17,407 bases of DNA from assembly GCA_050697155.1 (NCBI GenBank), contig JBOGZD010000063.1, positions 1 through 17,407 of the forward strand, given 5' to 3'. Source of the DNA: JBOGZD01 sp050697155 (GTDB lineage Bacteria; Actinomycetota; Thermoleophilia; Solirubrobacterales; 70-9). Below, in pieces: positions 1-7,007 of the stretch. Position 1 is the first letter of the stretch. Each line of letters starts with the position of its first letter. Made by a program: the position numbers and the translations under genes. The notes below the pieces were generated by a model. The model saw only the letters and a program-made list of their open reading frames with translations. It had not been told where the DNA came from and ran no database searches.

Positions 1-2
1 GA

Positions 3-374
3 TCAGGCGCTGCCGAGCCCGGCGTAGTGGGCGACCACGTCCCAGCTCGAGAGCACGCCCTCGGGGACCGCCTCGGGGCCGTAGCCGACGAGCAGGTGGG
101 TGAGGCCCTCCGCGATCATTCGATCCGCCGCGTCCTCCACCGTCTCGTCCGGGTCGATGTAGGCGGCCTCGGCAGAGACCACCTCCGCGGCTCGGGTGGT
201 AAACGGGTCCCCGCGCAGGTGCCCGAGCACGTCGCGGTGGAGCACCCACCCGATAGGCGTCCGGGTGCGACCGTCGATCACCAGCACCGCATGGGTCTTG
301 CGAGTAGCCATCGTCTGCGCGCACCGCCGCACCGTGGCCTCGCCGGAAACCGCGATCACACCCGGGCTCATCAC
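3..374 (-). CDS. CBS-pair domain protein
   Basis: This is a small soluble protein of 123 residues made almost entirely of two CBS motifs (about residues 1-58 and 63-121). The opening MSPGVIAV and the later VVSAEAAYIDPDETV are the usual starts of CBS repeats, and each repeat is followed by a helix and a GWVLHRDVL or GVLSSWDVV strand. CBS pairs bind adenosine nucleotides such as AMP, ATP or SAM and regulate partner proteins; no partner domain is present here. The frame opens with GTG then ATG (374 and 371). The reading frame stays open further upstream with CBS-like residues (APVRAV), but I see no start codon or good ribosome site there, so the exact N-terminus is uncertain. It is divergent from the dehydrogenase at 473. 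Confidence 0.8.
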   Translation of the reverse strand: MMSPGVIAVSGEATVRRCAQTMATRKTHAVLVIDGRTRTPIGWVLHRDVLGHLRGDPFTTRAAEVVSAEAAYIDPDETVEDAADRMIAEGLTHLLVGYGPEAVPEGVLSSWDVVAHYAGLGSA

Positions 375-455
375 CGCTCGTACCGGGGCCGGGACGGCTC
401 CATGCTGGCGGTGGTCATGATCTCCGGCTCGGTCGGGCGCTCGATGAGCCGAGTC

Positions 456-461
456 TATATA
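456..461 (+). promoter_or_regulatory. -10 element for the hydroxyacyl-CoA dehydrogenase
   Basis: TATATA sits in an otherwise GC-rich intergenic stretch and ends 11 nt before the GTG start at 473. Transcription starting about 7 nt downstream would leave a leader of only a few bases. No Shine-Dalgarno sequence is visible, so a leaderless mRNA is likely. No convincing -35 is seen. Confidence 0.5.
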
Positions 462-472
462 GGCTGCCGCCG

Positions 473-1357
473 GTGGAGATCGCGAAGGTAGGAGTCGTCG
501 GCTGTGGCCTGATGGGCCACGGAATCACGCAGATCTGCGCCCAGGCCGGCTGGGAGGTGGTCGCCCGGGAGATCGATCAGGAGCGCCTCGACGGGGGAAT
601 CGCGAAGATCGAGAAGCAGCTCGGCCGGGCGGTCGAGAAGGGCAAGCTCGAGCAGTCCGACGCGGACTCGGTTCGCGCTCGGATCACGCCGACGCTCGAC
701 TACTCGGACCTCGCCGACTGCGACTTGGTGATCGAGGCGATCACCGAGGACCTGGAGGCGAAGCTCGAGATGTGGCGCGAGCTCGACGGAATCGTGAAGC
801 CCGAGGCCTACTTCGCCACCAACACCTCCTCGCTGCCGGTCGCCGAGCAGTCCGCCGCCACGGGCAGGCCCGAGCGCTTCCTCGGCCTGCACTTCTTCAA
901 CCCCGCGCAGATGATGCCGCTGCTCGAGGTGGTGCGCGCGGAGGCCACCGGCGAGGAGGCGGCCCAGCTCGGGTTCGCGCTCGGGGAGACGCTTGGCAAG
1001 ACGACCGTCGCCGCCGGCGACAACCGAGGCTTCATCGTCAATCGCCTGCTGGTCCCCTACATGCTGGACGCGATGCGCGCCCACGAGCAGGGGGTCGGCT
1101 CGATCGAGGACATCGACACCGGGATGAAGGCGGGCGCCAGCCACCCGATGGGGCCGCTGACGCTCGCCGACTTCGTCGGACTCGACACGCTCGCCTCGAT
1201 CGCCGACGTGATGCACGACGCGTACGGGGAGGAGCGCTTCGCCCAGCCGGAGTCCCTGCGCAAGCTGGTGGAGGCAGGCCACTACGGGCGCAAGTCCGGG
1301 CGGGGCTTCTACGACTACTCGGGTGAAAGCCCGGTGGCGGTCGACCCCGGCGGCTAG
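473..1357 (+). CDS. 3-hydroxybutyryl-CoA / 3-hydroxyacyl-CoA dehydrogenase
   Basis: This is an NAD(P)-dependent oxidoreductase interconverting 3-hydroxyacyl-CoA and 3-oxoacyl-CoA, acting in butyrate, polyhydroxybutyrate or beta-oxidation metabolism. The 294 residues match the single-domain HbdH/PaaH family in length. The N-terminal Rossmann motif GCGLMGHG lies at residues 10-17. The catalytic region shows NTSS (117-120), the catalytic His in LHFFNPAQMM (His140), Glu152 in LLEVV, and NRGFIVNRLL (184-193). The C-terminal helical dimerisation domain has GxxHPMGPLTLADFVGLD and ends with the YGRKSGRGFYDY signature. The GTG start at 473 gives an N-terminus (MEIAKVGVVG) that begins directly at the first Rossmann strand, as expected. 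An acetoacetyl-CoA synthetase and an acyl-CoA carboxylase subunit lie nearby, consistent with short-chain acyl-CoA metabolism, but they are not in the same operon. Confidence 0.93.
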   Translation: MEIAKVGVVGCGLMGHGITQICAQAGWEVVAREIDQERLDGGIAKIEKQLGRAVEKGKLEQSDADSVRARITPTLDYSDLADCDLVIEAITEDLEAKLEMWRELDGIVKPEAYFATNTSSLPVAEQSAATGRPERFLGLHFFNPAQMMPLLEVVRAEATGEEAAQLGFALGETLGKTTVAAGDNRGFIVNRLLVPYMLDAMRAHEQGVGSIEDIDTGMKAGASHPMGPLTLADFVGLDTLASIADVMHDAYGEERFAQPESLRKLVEAGHYGRKSGRGFYDYSGESPVAVDPGG

Positions 1358-1362
1358 GCTGG

Positions 1363-1771
1363 CCGAATCCAAATCCCCGTGCACGCGTGGACGCCGCATG
1401 CCGGCGCTGGATCGCCACCCACGGGCTCGCGGGTAGCGCTGCTCGTGAGTATCCGGTTTGCTCAGGCTGCGCCGAGGAGGCGCCTGGCGGGGTCCGGTGC
1501 TCGAGCGCCCCGGCCACGGCGTTGTGCGCAGCGGGTCGGGCGGCAAGGGAAGCGCCACGGAGCCGGCTCCCGCCCCCGCCGAGATGGCTTGAACCGTACA
1601 TATGCACCGGCTCGAGCCATCTCGGCCCCCGGCGCTTGGCACCCGAGCTCGTCGCGGGCGCGCTCGTGCGAGGACCTGACGTAACCGGATACTCACGAGC
1701 GCTGCTACCCGCTTCACCCCCGTGCGGCGCCCAGCTTGGCCTGCGGCGCCCCCGCGCACACGCGGATTCGG
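1363..1771. repeat. Long imperfect inverted repeat filling a gene-free gap
   Basis: The gap from 1358 to 1839 contains no convincing gene. It is an imperfect palindrome about 409 bp long. The outer ends match (CCGAATCC at 1363-1370 against GGATTCGG at 1764-1771) and the arms stay similar inwards with small gaps. The best block is a 30-nt arm at 1429-1458 against 1683-1712, about 27/30 identical and sharing CTCGTGAGTATCCGGTT perfectly. The 5 bases that differ (CGCTG against CAGCG) are reverse complements of each other. The centre is another stem, GCCGAGATGGCT (1578-1589) with AGCCATCTCGGC (1615-1626), around CATATG. The left half holds about 62 nt (about 1515-1576) that the right half lacks. 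It could be a MITE-like element, two head-to-head copies of an intergenic repeat, or a structured RNA. I do not recognise the family. Confidence 0.75.
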
Positions 1772-1825
1772 AGTCGACCAGCTAGCGAGCGCGGCTCCGA
1801 TCCCGCTACTCTCGCGCGGGGGAAC

Positions 1826-1834
1826 GAGGAGAGG
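1826..1834 (+). promoter_or_regulatory. Ribosome binding site fixing the TTG start of the DivIVA-like gene
   Basis: GAGGAGAGG lies 5 nt before the TTG at 1840. It is one of the best Shine-Dalgarno matches in the window, and it supports the rare TTG start over any downstream ATG. Confidence 0.7.
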
Positions 1835-1839
1835 CAAAG

Positions 1840-2628
1840 TTGGACCCGGACTCCGTCGATCGAATCCGCCGCGCGACGTTCCCGATGGCGCGTCGCGGCT
1901 ACGACAAGCGCGAGGTGGAGCGCTATCTCGGCCAGCTCGCCGACTGGCTCGAGACCGGGGGCGGCGACGAGGCGCGCTCGGACACCGTCAGGAGCGAGCT
2001 CGAGCGAATCGGCGAGCAGACGGCCGCGATCCTGACCCAGGCCCACGATGCCGCCGAGGCGATGCGCACGCAGGCCGACCGCGAGATCCGCCAGCAGCTC
2101 GCGGACGCGAACCTGAAGGCCGAGTCGATGCGCTCGACCGCGGACGAGTACGCGCAGGAGACCCGCGAGGAGGCCGACGCCTACGCGATGAAGATGCGCA
2201 GCGACGTCGACGCCTACGCCGAGCGGGTGCGGATCGACGCCGACTCGTACGGCGAGGAGACGCGCGCCGACGCCGAGGGCTACGCGGGCCGGTTCCGCGC
2301 GGAGGCCGAGGCCGAAGCACAGAAGATCACCGAGGCGGCCCGGGCGGAGGCGGCCCGCATCGTCGAGGACGGCCACCGTCGCAAGACCGACACCGAGGCG
2401 ATGATCTCCGACCTCGAGCAGCGCCGCGACACGGTCGTGGCCGAGCTCGAGCGGCTTGCCAGCGAGGTGGCCGGCACCGCGACCCAGCACCGGCCCACCG
2501 CCGGCGGCGACCAGGAGCCCACAGCCGACGGGGCCGGGGCGGAGGAGGACGCTGCCCCCGAGAAGCCGGAGCCCAAGCCCAAGCCGCGTCCGAAGGCGAA
2601 GCGGACGGCCGCCACTCGCTCCAAGTAA
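1840..2628 (+). CDS. DivIVA-domain coiled-coil protein
   Basis: The 262-residue protein starts with a DivIVA-like N-terminal module: residues 8-40 contain RIRRATFPMARRGYDKREVERYLGQLADWLE, resembling the membrane-curvature-binding domain of DivIVA/Wag31. A long Ala/Glu/Asp/Arg-rich coiled coil follows (about 45-210). Within it, residues 101-155 form a run of about five 11-residue repeats of the pattern ADxYAxxxRxx. The tail (about 215-262) is Pro/Lys-rich and disordered (PKPKPRPKAKR). Family members polymerise at poles and septa and recruit growth or secretion machinery; a role here in polar or septal organisation is inferred. The TTG start follows a strong ribosome site. The stop at 2628 lies 11 nt before the carboxyltransferase start, so the two genes are probably cotranscribed. 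Confidence 0.82.
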   Translation: MDPDSVDRIRRATFPMARRGYDKREVERYLGQLADWLETGGGDEARSDTVRSELERIGEQTAAILTQAHDAAEAMRTQADREIRQQLADANLKAESMRSTADEYAQETREEADAYAMKMRSDVDAYAERVRIDADSYGEETRADAEGYAGRFRAEAEAEAQKITEAARAEAARIVEDGHRRKTDTEAMISDLEQRRDTVVAELERLASEVAGTATQHRPTAGGDQEPTADGAGAEEDAAPEKPEPKPKPRPKAKRTAATRSK

Positions 2629-2639
2629 GTGCCCCGTCG

Positions 2640-4181
2640 GTGAGCACGCGCGAAGGAACCACCGGGAGCTTCGAGCGCGCGGTCGAGGCGGCGCTCGGCG
2701 GCGGCCCGGAGCGCCATCACCAGAAGACCTCCGAGCAGGGCAAGCTGCCGGTGCGCGAGCGCGTCGCCCGGCTCGTCGACCCGGAGTCCTTCGCCGAGGA
2801 GGCGCTGCTGGCCAACTGGGACGCCGAGGGCCTCGGGGCCGACGGCGTCGTCACCGGCCTGGCTCTTATCGGCGGCCGCCGGGTGGCCCTGATGGCAAAC
2901 GACCCGACGGTGAAGGCGGGCTCCTGGGGGCCGAAGACCGTGGAGAAGATCCTCCGCGTCCAGGAGCGGGCGCTGCGGCTCGAGCTGCCGATGGTCTACC
3001 TGGTCGATTCGGCGGGTGCCCGGATCACCGAGCAGGTGCAGATGTTCCCGGGGCGCCGGGGCGCCGGGAGGATCTTCTACAACGAGGTCGTCCTCTCGGG
3101 CCGCGTGCCGCAGGTCTGCCTGCTGTTCGGACCGTCGGCGGCCGGCGGCGCCTACATCCCGGCCTTCTGCGACGTCGTGATCATGCGCGAGGGCAACGCC
3201 TCGATGTACCTCGGGTCGCCGCGGATGGCGGAGATGGTGATCGGGGAGAAGGTCACGCTCGAGGAGATGGGCGGAGCGAAGATGCACACCGGCGTCTCGG
3301 GCTGCGGGCACTTCCTGGTCGACACCGACGCCGAGGCGATCGACCTGGCCCGCCGCTACCTCTCCTACATGCCGCGAAGCTGGCGTGAGGCACCGCCCGC
3401 CGCACCCCCGGCCGAGCCCGAGAGCGGACGGCGCGTCTCGGAGATCGTGCCCGCGGACGAGAAGACCTCGTTCGACGTCGCCGAGCTGATCGCGGCGCTG
3501 GTCGACGCGGACTCGTTCTGCGAGGTCCACGCGCGCTGGGCGAAGGAGGTGGTCGTCGGCTATGCGCGGCTCGACGGGCGCGTGATCGGGATCGTCGCCA
3601 ATCAGCCGAAGGTCAAGGGCGGGGTGCTGTTCGTCGACTCGGCCGACAAGGCGGCGCGCTTCATCATGACCTGCAACGCGTTCAACGTGCCGCTGCTGTT
3701 CCTCGCCGACGTGCCGGGGTTCATGATCGGGACCGACGTCGAACGCCAGGGGATCATCCGCCACGGCGCGAAGATGATCTCCGCCGTCTCCGAGGCGACG
3801 GTGCCGAAGCTCTCGGTGATCCTGCGCAAGGCCTACGGCGCCGGCCTCTACGCGATGGCGGGGCCCGCGTTCGCGCCCGACTGCTGCATCGCGCTGCCGA
3901 CCGCCTCGATCGCGGTGATGGGCCCGGAGGCGGCGATCAACGCGGTCTTCTTCAACCAGATCCAGGCGATCGAGGACGAGGAAGAGCGGGCACGGTTCGT
4001 CGAGGAGAAGCGCTCCCAGTACGCCGCCGACATCGACATCCTCCACCTCGCCTCCGAGCTGGTGGTCGACGCGATGGTCGAGCCCGACGACCTCCGCGCC
4101 GAGCTGATCCGGCGATTCGCGCTCGCGGAGGGCAAGCGGCGCGAGTTCTCCGAGCGGCGCAACCCGATCACGCCGGCGTAA
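2640..4181 (+). CDS. Acyl-CoA carboxylase carboxyltransferase (beta) subunit
   Basis: This subunit transfers the carboxyl group from carboxybiotin to acetyl-, propionyl- or a related acyl-CoA, making malonyl- or methylmalonyl-type products. Its 513 residues match the AccD/PccB/MccB family. The N-terminal crotonase-fold half has GADGVVTG (67-73), the CoA-binding loop DSAGARI (123-129) and oxyanion motif GPSAAGGAYIPAF (164-176). The C-terminal half has FLADVPGFMIG and KAYGAGLYAMAG. The open frame extends far upstream through the DivIVA gene, but GTG at 2640 is the first sensible start and puts the N-terminus where the family begins. The biotin carboxylase and biotin carrier subunits are not in this window. 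The stop TAA abuts the ATG of the next gene with no gap. The exact acyl substrate cannot be read from the sequence. Confidence 0.9.
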   Translation: MSTREGTTGSFERAVEAALGGGPERHHQKTSEQGKLPVRERVARLVDPESFAEEALLANWDAEGLGADGVVTGLALIGGRRVALMANDPTVKAGSWGPKTVEKILRVQERALRLELPMVYLVDSAGARITEQVQMFPGRRGAGRIFYNEVVLSGRVPQVCLLFGPSAAGGAYIPAFCDVVIMREGNASMYLGSPRMAEMVIGEKVTLEEMGGAKMHTGVSGCGHFLVDTDAEAIDLARRYLSYMPRSWREAPPAAPPAEPESGRRVSEIVPADEKTSFDVAELIAALVDADSFCEVHARWAKEVVVGYARLDGRVIGIVANQPKVKGGVLFVDSADKAARFIMTCNAFNVPLLFLADVPGFMIGTDVERQGIIRHGAKMISAVSEATVPKLSVILRKAYGAGLYAMAGPAFAPDCCIALPTASIAVMGPEAAINAVFFNQIQAIEDEEERARFVEEKRSQYAADIDILHLASELVVDAMVEPDDLRAELIRRFALAEGKRREFSERRNPITPA

Positions 4182-4928
4182 ATGCGCCGGCTCGGGCTGG
4201 TCGTCGGCAGCTACTGGCCCGCGCTTGCGATCGCGCAACGGACGCCCGAGACGGTCCATGACTCCGAGGAGAACGCGGTCACCGGGGATAGCCGGGCGCG
4301 TGCGCTCGACTACGGAGAGTTCGTGGCGCTTGCCCGCCACCCTGGCGGCACCGGGATGGACGGCTCCGAGATCTACGCGCTGCCGCACCAGATCGACCAC
4401 GGCCACAACGTGCGCCAGCTTCGGCAGGCGGGATGCGACCGGGTACTCGCGATCGGCTCGGTGGGAGGGCTCCGGGAGGAGCTTGCGCCGGGGACCTTCG
4501 TCTGTCCCGACGACTTCATCGCGCTTGACGCGCCCGCCGCGACCCAGCTGACCGGCGTTGGCGCTCACCGCGTCCCCGGCTTCGATCCGGACTGGCGTGC
4601 GACGGTGGTTGGCGCCTTCGCCGCCGCCGGGACGGAGCTGGTCGACGGCGGCGTCTACTGGCAGGCGAACGGCCCGCGGCTCGAGACCCCGGCCGAAATC
4701 AGGCTGATCGCCACGCATGCGGACGTGATCGGGATGACGATCGCCTCGGAGTGCGTGGCGGCCGGCGAGCTCGGCGTGCGCTACGCCGCGGTCTGCGTGG
4801 TCGACAACCTCGCCAACGGGGTCGGCGAGACGCAGCTCACGCTCGAGGAGCTGGAGGCCGGGCGGGCGCGCAACGCGGCGACCCTGGATGCCGCCCTGGC
4901 CGCCGTGCTGCCGGCGCTTACAGGCTGA
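4182..4928 (+). CDS. MTAP/PNP-family nucleoside phosphorylase, probably methylthioinosine phosphorylase
   Basis: The 248 residues match the PNP_UDP_1 superfamily, MTAP branch. Visible motifs are HQIDHGHNVRQL (69-80), the phosphate/ribose region IGSVGG (91-96) with LAPGTFVCPDDFI, GPRLETPAEIR (164-174) and the sugar-site GMTIASECVAAGEL (184-197). MTAP enzymes recognise adenine through a TDYD motif. Here the equivalent stretch is VVDNLANG (206-213), where the second Asp is lost and Asn appears, pointing to a 6-oxopurine such as methylthioinosine. The next gene is an MtaD-like adenosine deaminase, which would supply that substrate. The predicted reaction is methylthioinosine plus phosphate to hypoxanthine plus methylthioribose-1-phosphate. 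The ATG follows the carboxyltransferase TAA directly, so translation is probably coupled. Alternatives are MTAP or guanosine/inosine phosphorylase. Confidence 0.78.
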   Translation: MRRLGLVVGSYWPALAIAQRTPETVHDSEENAVTGDSRARALDYGEFVALARHPGGTGMDGSEIYALPHQIDHGHNVRQLRQAGCDRVLAIGSVGGLREELAPGTFVCPDDFIALDAPAATQLTGVGAHRVPGFDPDWRATVVGAFAAAGTELVDGGVYWQANGPRLETPAEIRLIATHADVIGMTIASECVAAGELGVRYAAVCVVDNLANGVGETQLTLEELEAGRARNAATLDAALAAVLPALTG

Positions 4929-4945
4929 GCGCATACCCTGCATCG

Positions 4946-6202
4946 ATGGCGCTGGCGGTCCGTGGTGCGACGCTCGACGGAATCGAGGTCGGGCTTCGCG
5001 CGGTTGACGGCGCGATCGCAGAGCTCGGACCAGGGGTCGAGCCGGCGGCGGCGGACGAGGTGATCGACGGCGCGGGCCTGGCGCTGGTGCCCGGGCTGGT
5101 CAACGCCCACACCCACGCCGCGATGACCCTATTTCGCGGCTACGCCGACGACCTTCCGCTGATGGAGTGGCTGGAGCGCCACATCTGGCCGGTTGAGAAG
5201 CGGATGAGCGCAGACGACGTGTACTGGGGGACGCGACTGGCCTGCGTGGAGATGATCCGCACCGGTACCACCTGCTTCTGGGACATGTACTGGCACGCCG
5301 ACGCGGCGGCGCGCGCGGTCGAGGACGCCGGCCTTCGCGCGGTGACCGCGGCGCCGCTGATCGATGACGGCGATCCTGCGAAGTCGGAGCGCGCCTGCTC
5401 GGACGCCGTTCGCAGCCTCGAGCGGATCGACGGGGCGGGCGGCGAGCTGGCTCGGCCGGGGTTCGCCCCGCACGCGGTCTATTCGGTCAGCGAGCGGTCG
5501 CTGCGCTGGATCGGGGAGCGTGCCGCGGAGCTCGGGATCCCGGTCCAGATCCACCTCGCAGAGACCGAGGACGAGGTCGCGGCCTGCGTCGCCGAACACG
5601 GCGAGCGCCCGGCCGAGTACCTCGACCGAATCGGGCTGCTGGCCCCGAGCACCCTGCTCGCGCACGGCTGCTGGCTCGAGCGCTCAGAGCTCGAGCTGAT
5701 CGCCGAGCGGGGGGCGACCGTGGTCACGAATCCGGTCGCCAACCTGAAGCTCGCGGTCGGCAGGGTCTTTCCGTACGCCGGCGCCCGCGAGGCCGGGGTC
5801 GCGCTTGGGCTCGGCACCGACGGGCCCGGCTCGAACAACTCGCTCAACCTGCTCTCCGACGCGAAGACCTTCGCCCTGCTCCAGAAGAACGAGATGCGCG
5901 ACCCGGCGGGGGTCACGGCGAGCGAGGTGCTCGAGATCGCCAGCGGACGGCGCTCGGAGCTGCTCGGGGGACGAGGGCTCGAGGCAGGCGCGCCGGCCGA
6001 CTTCCTGCTGGTCCGCCTCGGGGCGCCGGAGCTTGCGATGGGCACGCTCGAGGCCGGGCTCGTCTACGCCTCGGCCGGCGCAGTCGTCGACACGACGGTG
6101 GTCGCGGGTCGGGTGCTGATGCGGGGCGGAATCGCGGAGGGTGCCGACGAGGTCGTCGCCCGGGCGCGAGAGCGTGCCGATGGCCTCGGCCTCGGCGGCT
6201 AG
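4946..6202 (+). CDS. mtaD: 5-methylthioadenosine / S-adenosylhomocysteine deaminase (amidohydrolase)
   Basis: This metal-dependent amidohydrolase of 418 residues has the complete MtaD/SsnA-type signature: PGLVNAHTHAAMTLFRG with the HxH metal ligands (His55, His57), APHAVYSVS (174-182), the zinc/catalytic HLAETEDE (His203, Glu206), LLAHGCWL (His240), NPVANLKLAVG (262-272) and LGTDGPGSNNSLNL with Asp292. Family members deaminate methylthioadenosine, S-adenosylhomocysteine or adenosine to the inosine analogue. Together with the preceding phosphorylase this would clear methylthioadenosine in two steps. ATG 4946 is in frame and gives the expected short N-terminal beta segment. The reading frame is open further upstream, through the phosphorylase gene. 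No clear ribosome site is visible in the 17-nt gap. Guanine or 8-oxoguanine deaminase is a less likely alternative. Confidence 0.88.
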   Translation: MALAVRGATLDGIEVGLRAVDGAIAELGPGVEPAAADEVIDGAGLALVPGLVNAHTHAAMTLFRGYADDLPLMEWLERHIWPVEKRMSADDVYWGTRLACVEMIRTGTTCFWDMYWHADAAARAVEDAGLRAVTAAPLIDDGDPAKSERACSDAVRSLERIDGAGGELARPGFAPHAVYSVSERSLRWIGERAAELGIPVQIHLAETEDEVAACVAEHGERPAEYLDRIGLLAPSTLLAHGCWLERSELELIAERGATVVTNPVANLKLAVGRVFPYAGAREAGVALGLGTDGPGSNNSLNLLSDAKTFALLQKNEMRDPAGVTASEVLEIASGRRSELLGGRGLEAGAPADFLLVRLGAPELAMGTLEAGLVYASAGAVVDTTVVAGRVLMRGGIAEGADEVVARARERADGLGLGG

Positions 6203-6224
6203 CCTGGATGGGCGCGGGGCGAGG

Positions 6225-7007
6225 ATGGAGCGCGTCCTTCACACCTACCACGAGCCCTCGCCGGAGCTCACCGGCTACTACGACAGCGATCGCCTGATCG
6301 AGACCTGGGAGCGGGCTTGGGCGGACGCCGGCTGGCGGACTCGGATCCTGACGCTCGCGGAGGCGAGAGAGCATCCGCGGTGGCCGGGATACGACGCGGA
6401 CATACACCGGCTGCCGACGATCAACCCCCGCTCCTACGAGGACACGAACTACCACCGCTGGATGGCGATGGCCGTCGTCGGCGGCGGGTTCATGAGCGAC
6501 ACCGACGTGCTCCTGCTCGGCCATTGGGAGCCGCGCGCGGACCCCGGCTTGACGGTCTACTCGATCGATTACCTGGAGGGCGACGGCGCCTGCCCGTGCT
6601 TCGTCCACGGGGCGGCTGCGGACTACGAGGCGGCGTGCGACTACTTCGCCGGCGCTGCGGAGTGGGCCGGCGGGTGGCGTCACGTCTCCGACCAGGAGCT
6701 GCTCCGCGCCGGCCGGCTGCTCTACGACCTGCGCCCCGAGGTGCTCACCTACGGCGACCCGCGCCTGGCCGCCGAGGGCCGGGCGGTGCACCTCAAGAAC
6801 GACGCGATTCGCTCCGAGCGCGGGACGAAGAGCGAGCGGGTGGCGCGCCTTTACTCGGAGCTGACGCGGCCGCGGCCGTGGTGGCGGGCCCTCGTTCGGA
6901 GGGCGGACGCCGCCAGCCGCACGCAGAGGCCCGCGACGAGCAGGACGACGAGCCAGGCCCGACCGCTCATCCCCAGGACCCTACGTGCGCGGCGCGAGCT
7001 TGGATGA
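6225..7007 (+). CDS. Glycosyltransferase-like protein with a DxD motif
   Basis: The 260-residue protein begins RVLHTYHEPSP and continues with LIETWERAWADAGWRTRILTL, then NPRSYEDTNYHRWMAMAVVGGGFMSDTDVLL. The order (a short N-terminal strand, a W..AGW helix, a conserved RW helix and then a DxD, Asp92-Thr-Asp94) resembles GT-A-fold glycosyltransferase-like proteins of the capsular-polysaccharide type, where DxD binds a metal-nucleotide sugar. A late DQELL and HLKN would fit the acceptor/catalytic side. The donor and acceptor are unknown. ATG 6225 starts at the conserved strand; an upstream in-frame ATG at 6180 overlapping mtaD is possible. The C-terminal about 40 residues are Arg/Ala-rich and low in conservation, and the last 27 nt overlap the convergent acetoacetyl-CoA synthetase gene, so the true functional end may be earlier. 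Confidence 0.62.
   Translation: MERVLHTYHEPSPELTGYYDSDRLIETWERAWADAGWRTRILTLAEAREHPRWPGYDADIHRLPTINPRSYEDTNYHRWMAMAVVGGGFMSDTDVLLLGHWEPRADPGLTVYSIDYLEGDGACPCFVHGAAADYEAACDYFAGAAEWAGGWRHVSDQELLRAGRLLYDLRPEVLTYGDPRLAAEGRAVHLKNDAIRSERGTKSERVARLYSELTRPRPWWRALVRRADAASRTQRPATSRTTSQARPLIPRTLRARRELG

Noticed and set aside
1379..1785. Short + strand ORFs in the palindromic gap
   Set aside because: They have no ribosome sites or domains. Similar short peptides appear on both strands only because of the inverted repeat.
455..1837. A 460-codon open frame on the minus strand across the dehydrogenase and the palindromic gap
   Set aside because: It is opposite a confident dehydrogenase and has no recognisable domain. 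The gap portion merely mirrors the inverted repeat.
1722..2639. An N-terminal extension of the carboxyltransferase through the DivIVA-like gene
   Set aside because: The extension is in the wrong frame for DivIVA and has no family similarity. GTG 2640 gives the normal family length.
2280..4943. An 887-codon open frame on the minus strand
   Set aside because: It lies opposite two clearly recognisable + strand genes and their flanks, and reads as low-complexity Arg/Ala/Asp/Val-rich sequence. It is an antisense shadow of GC-rich codon use.
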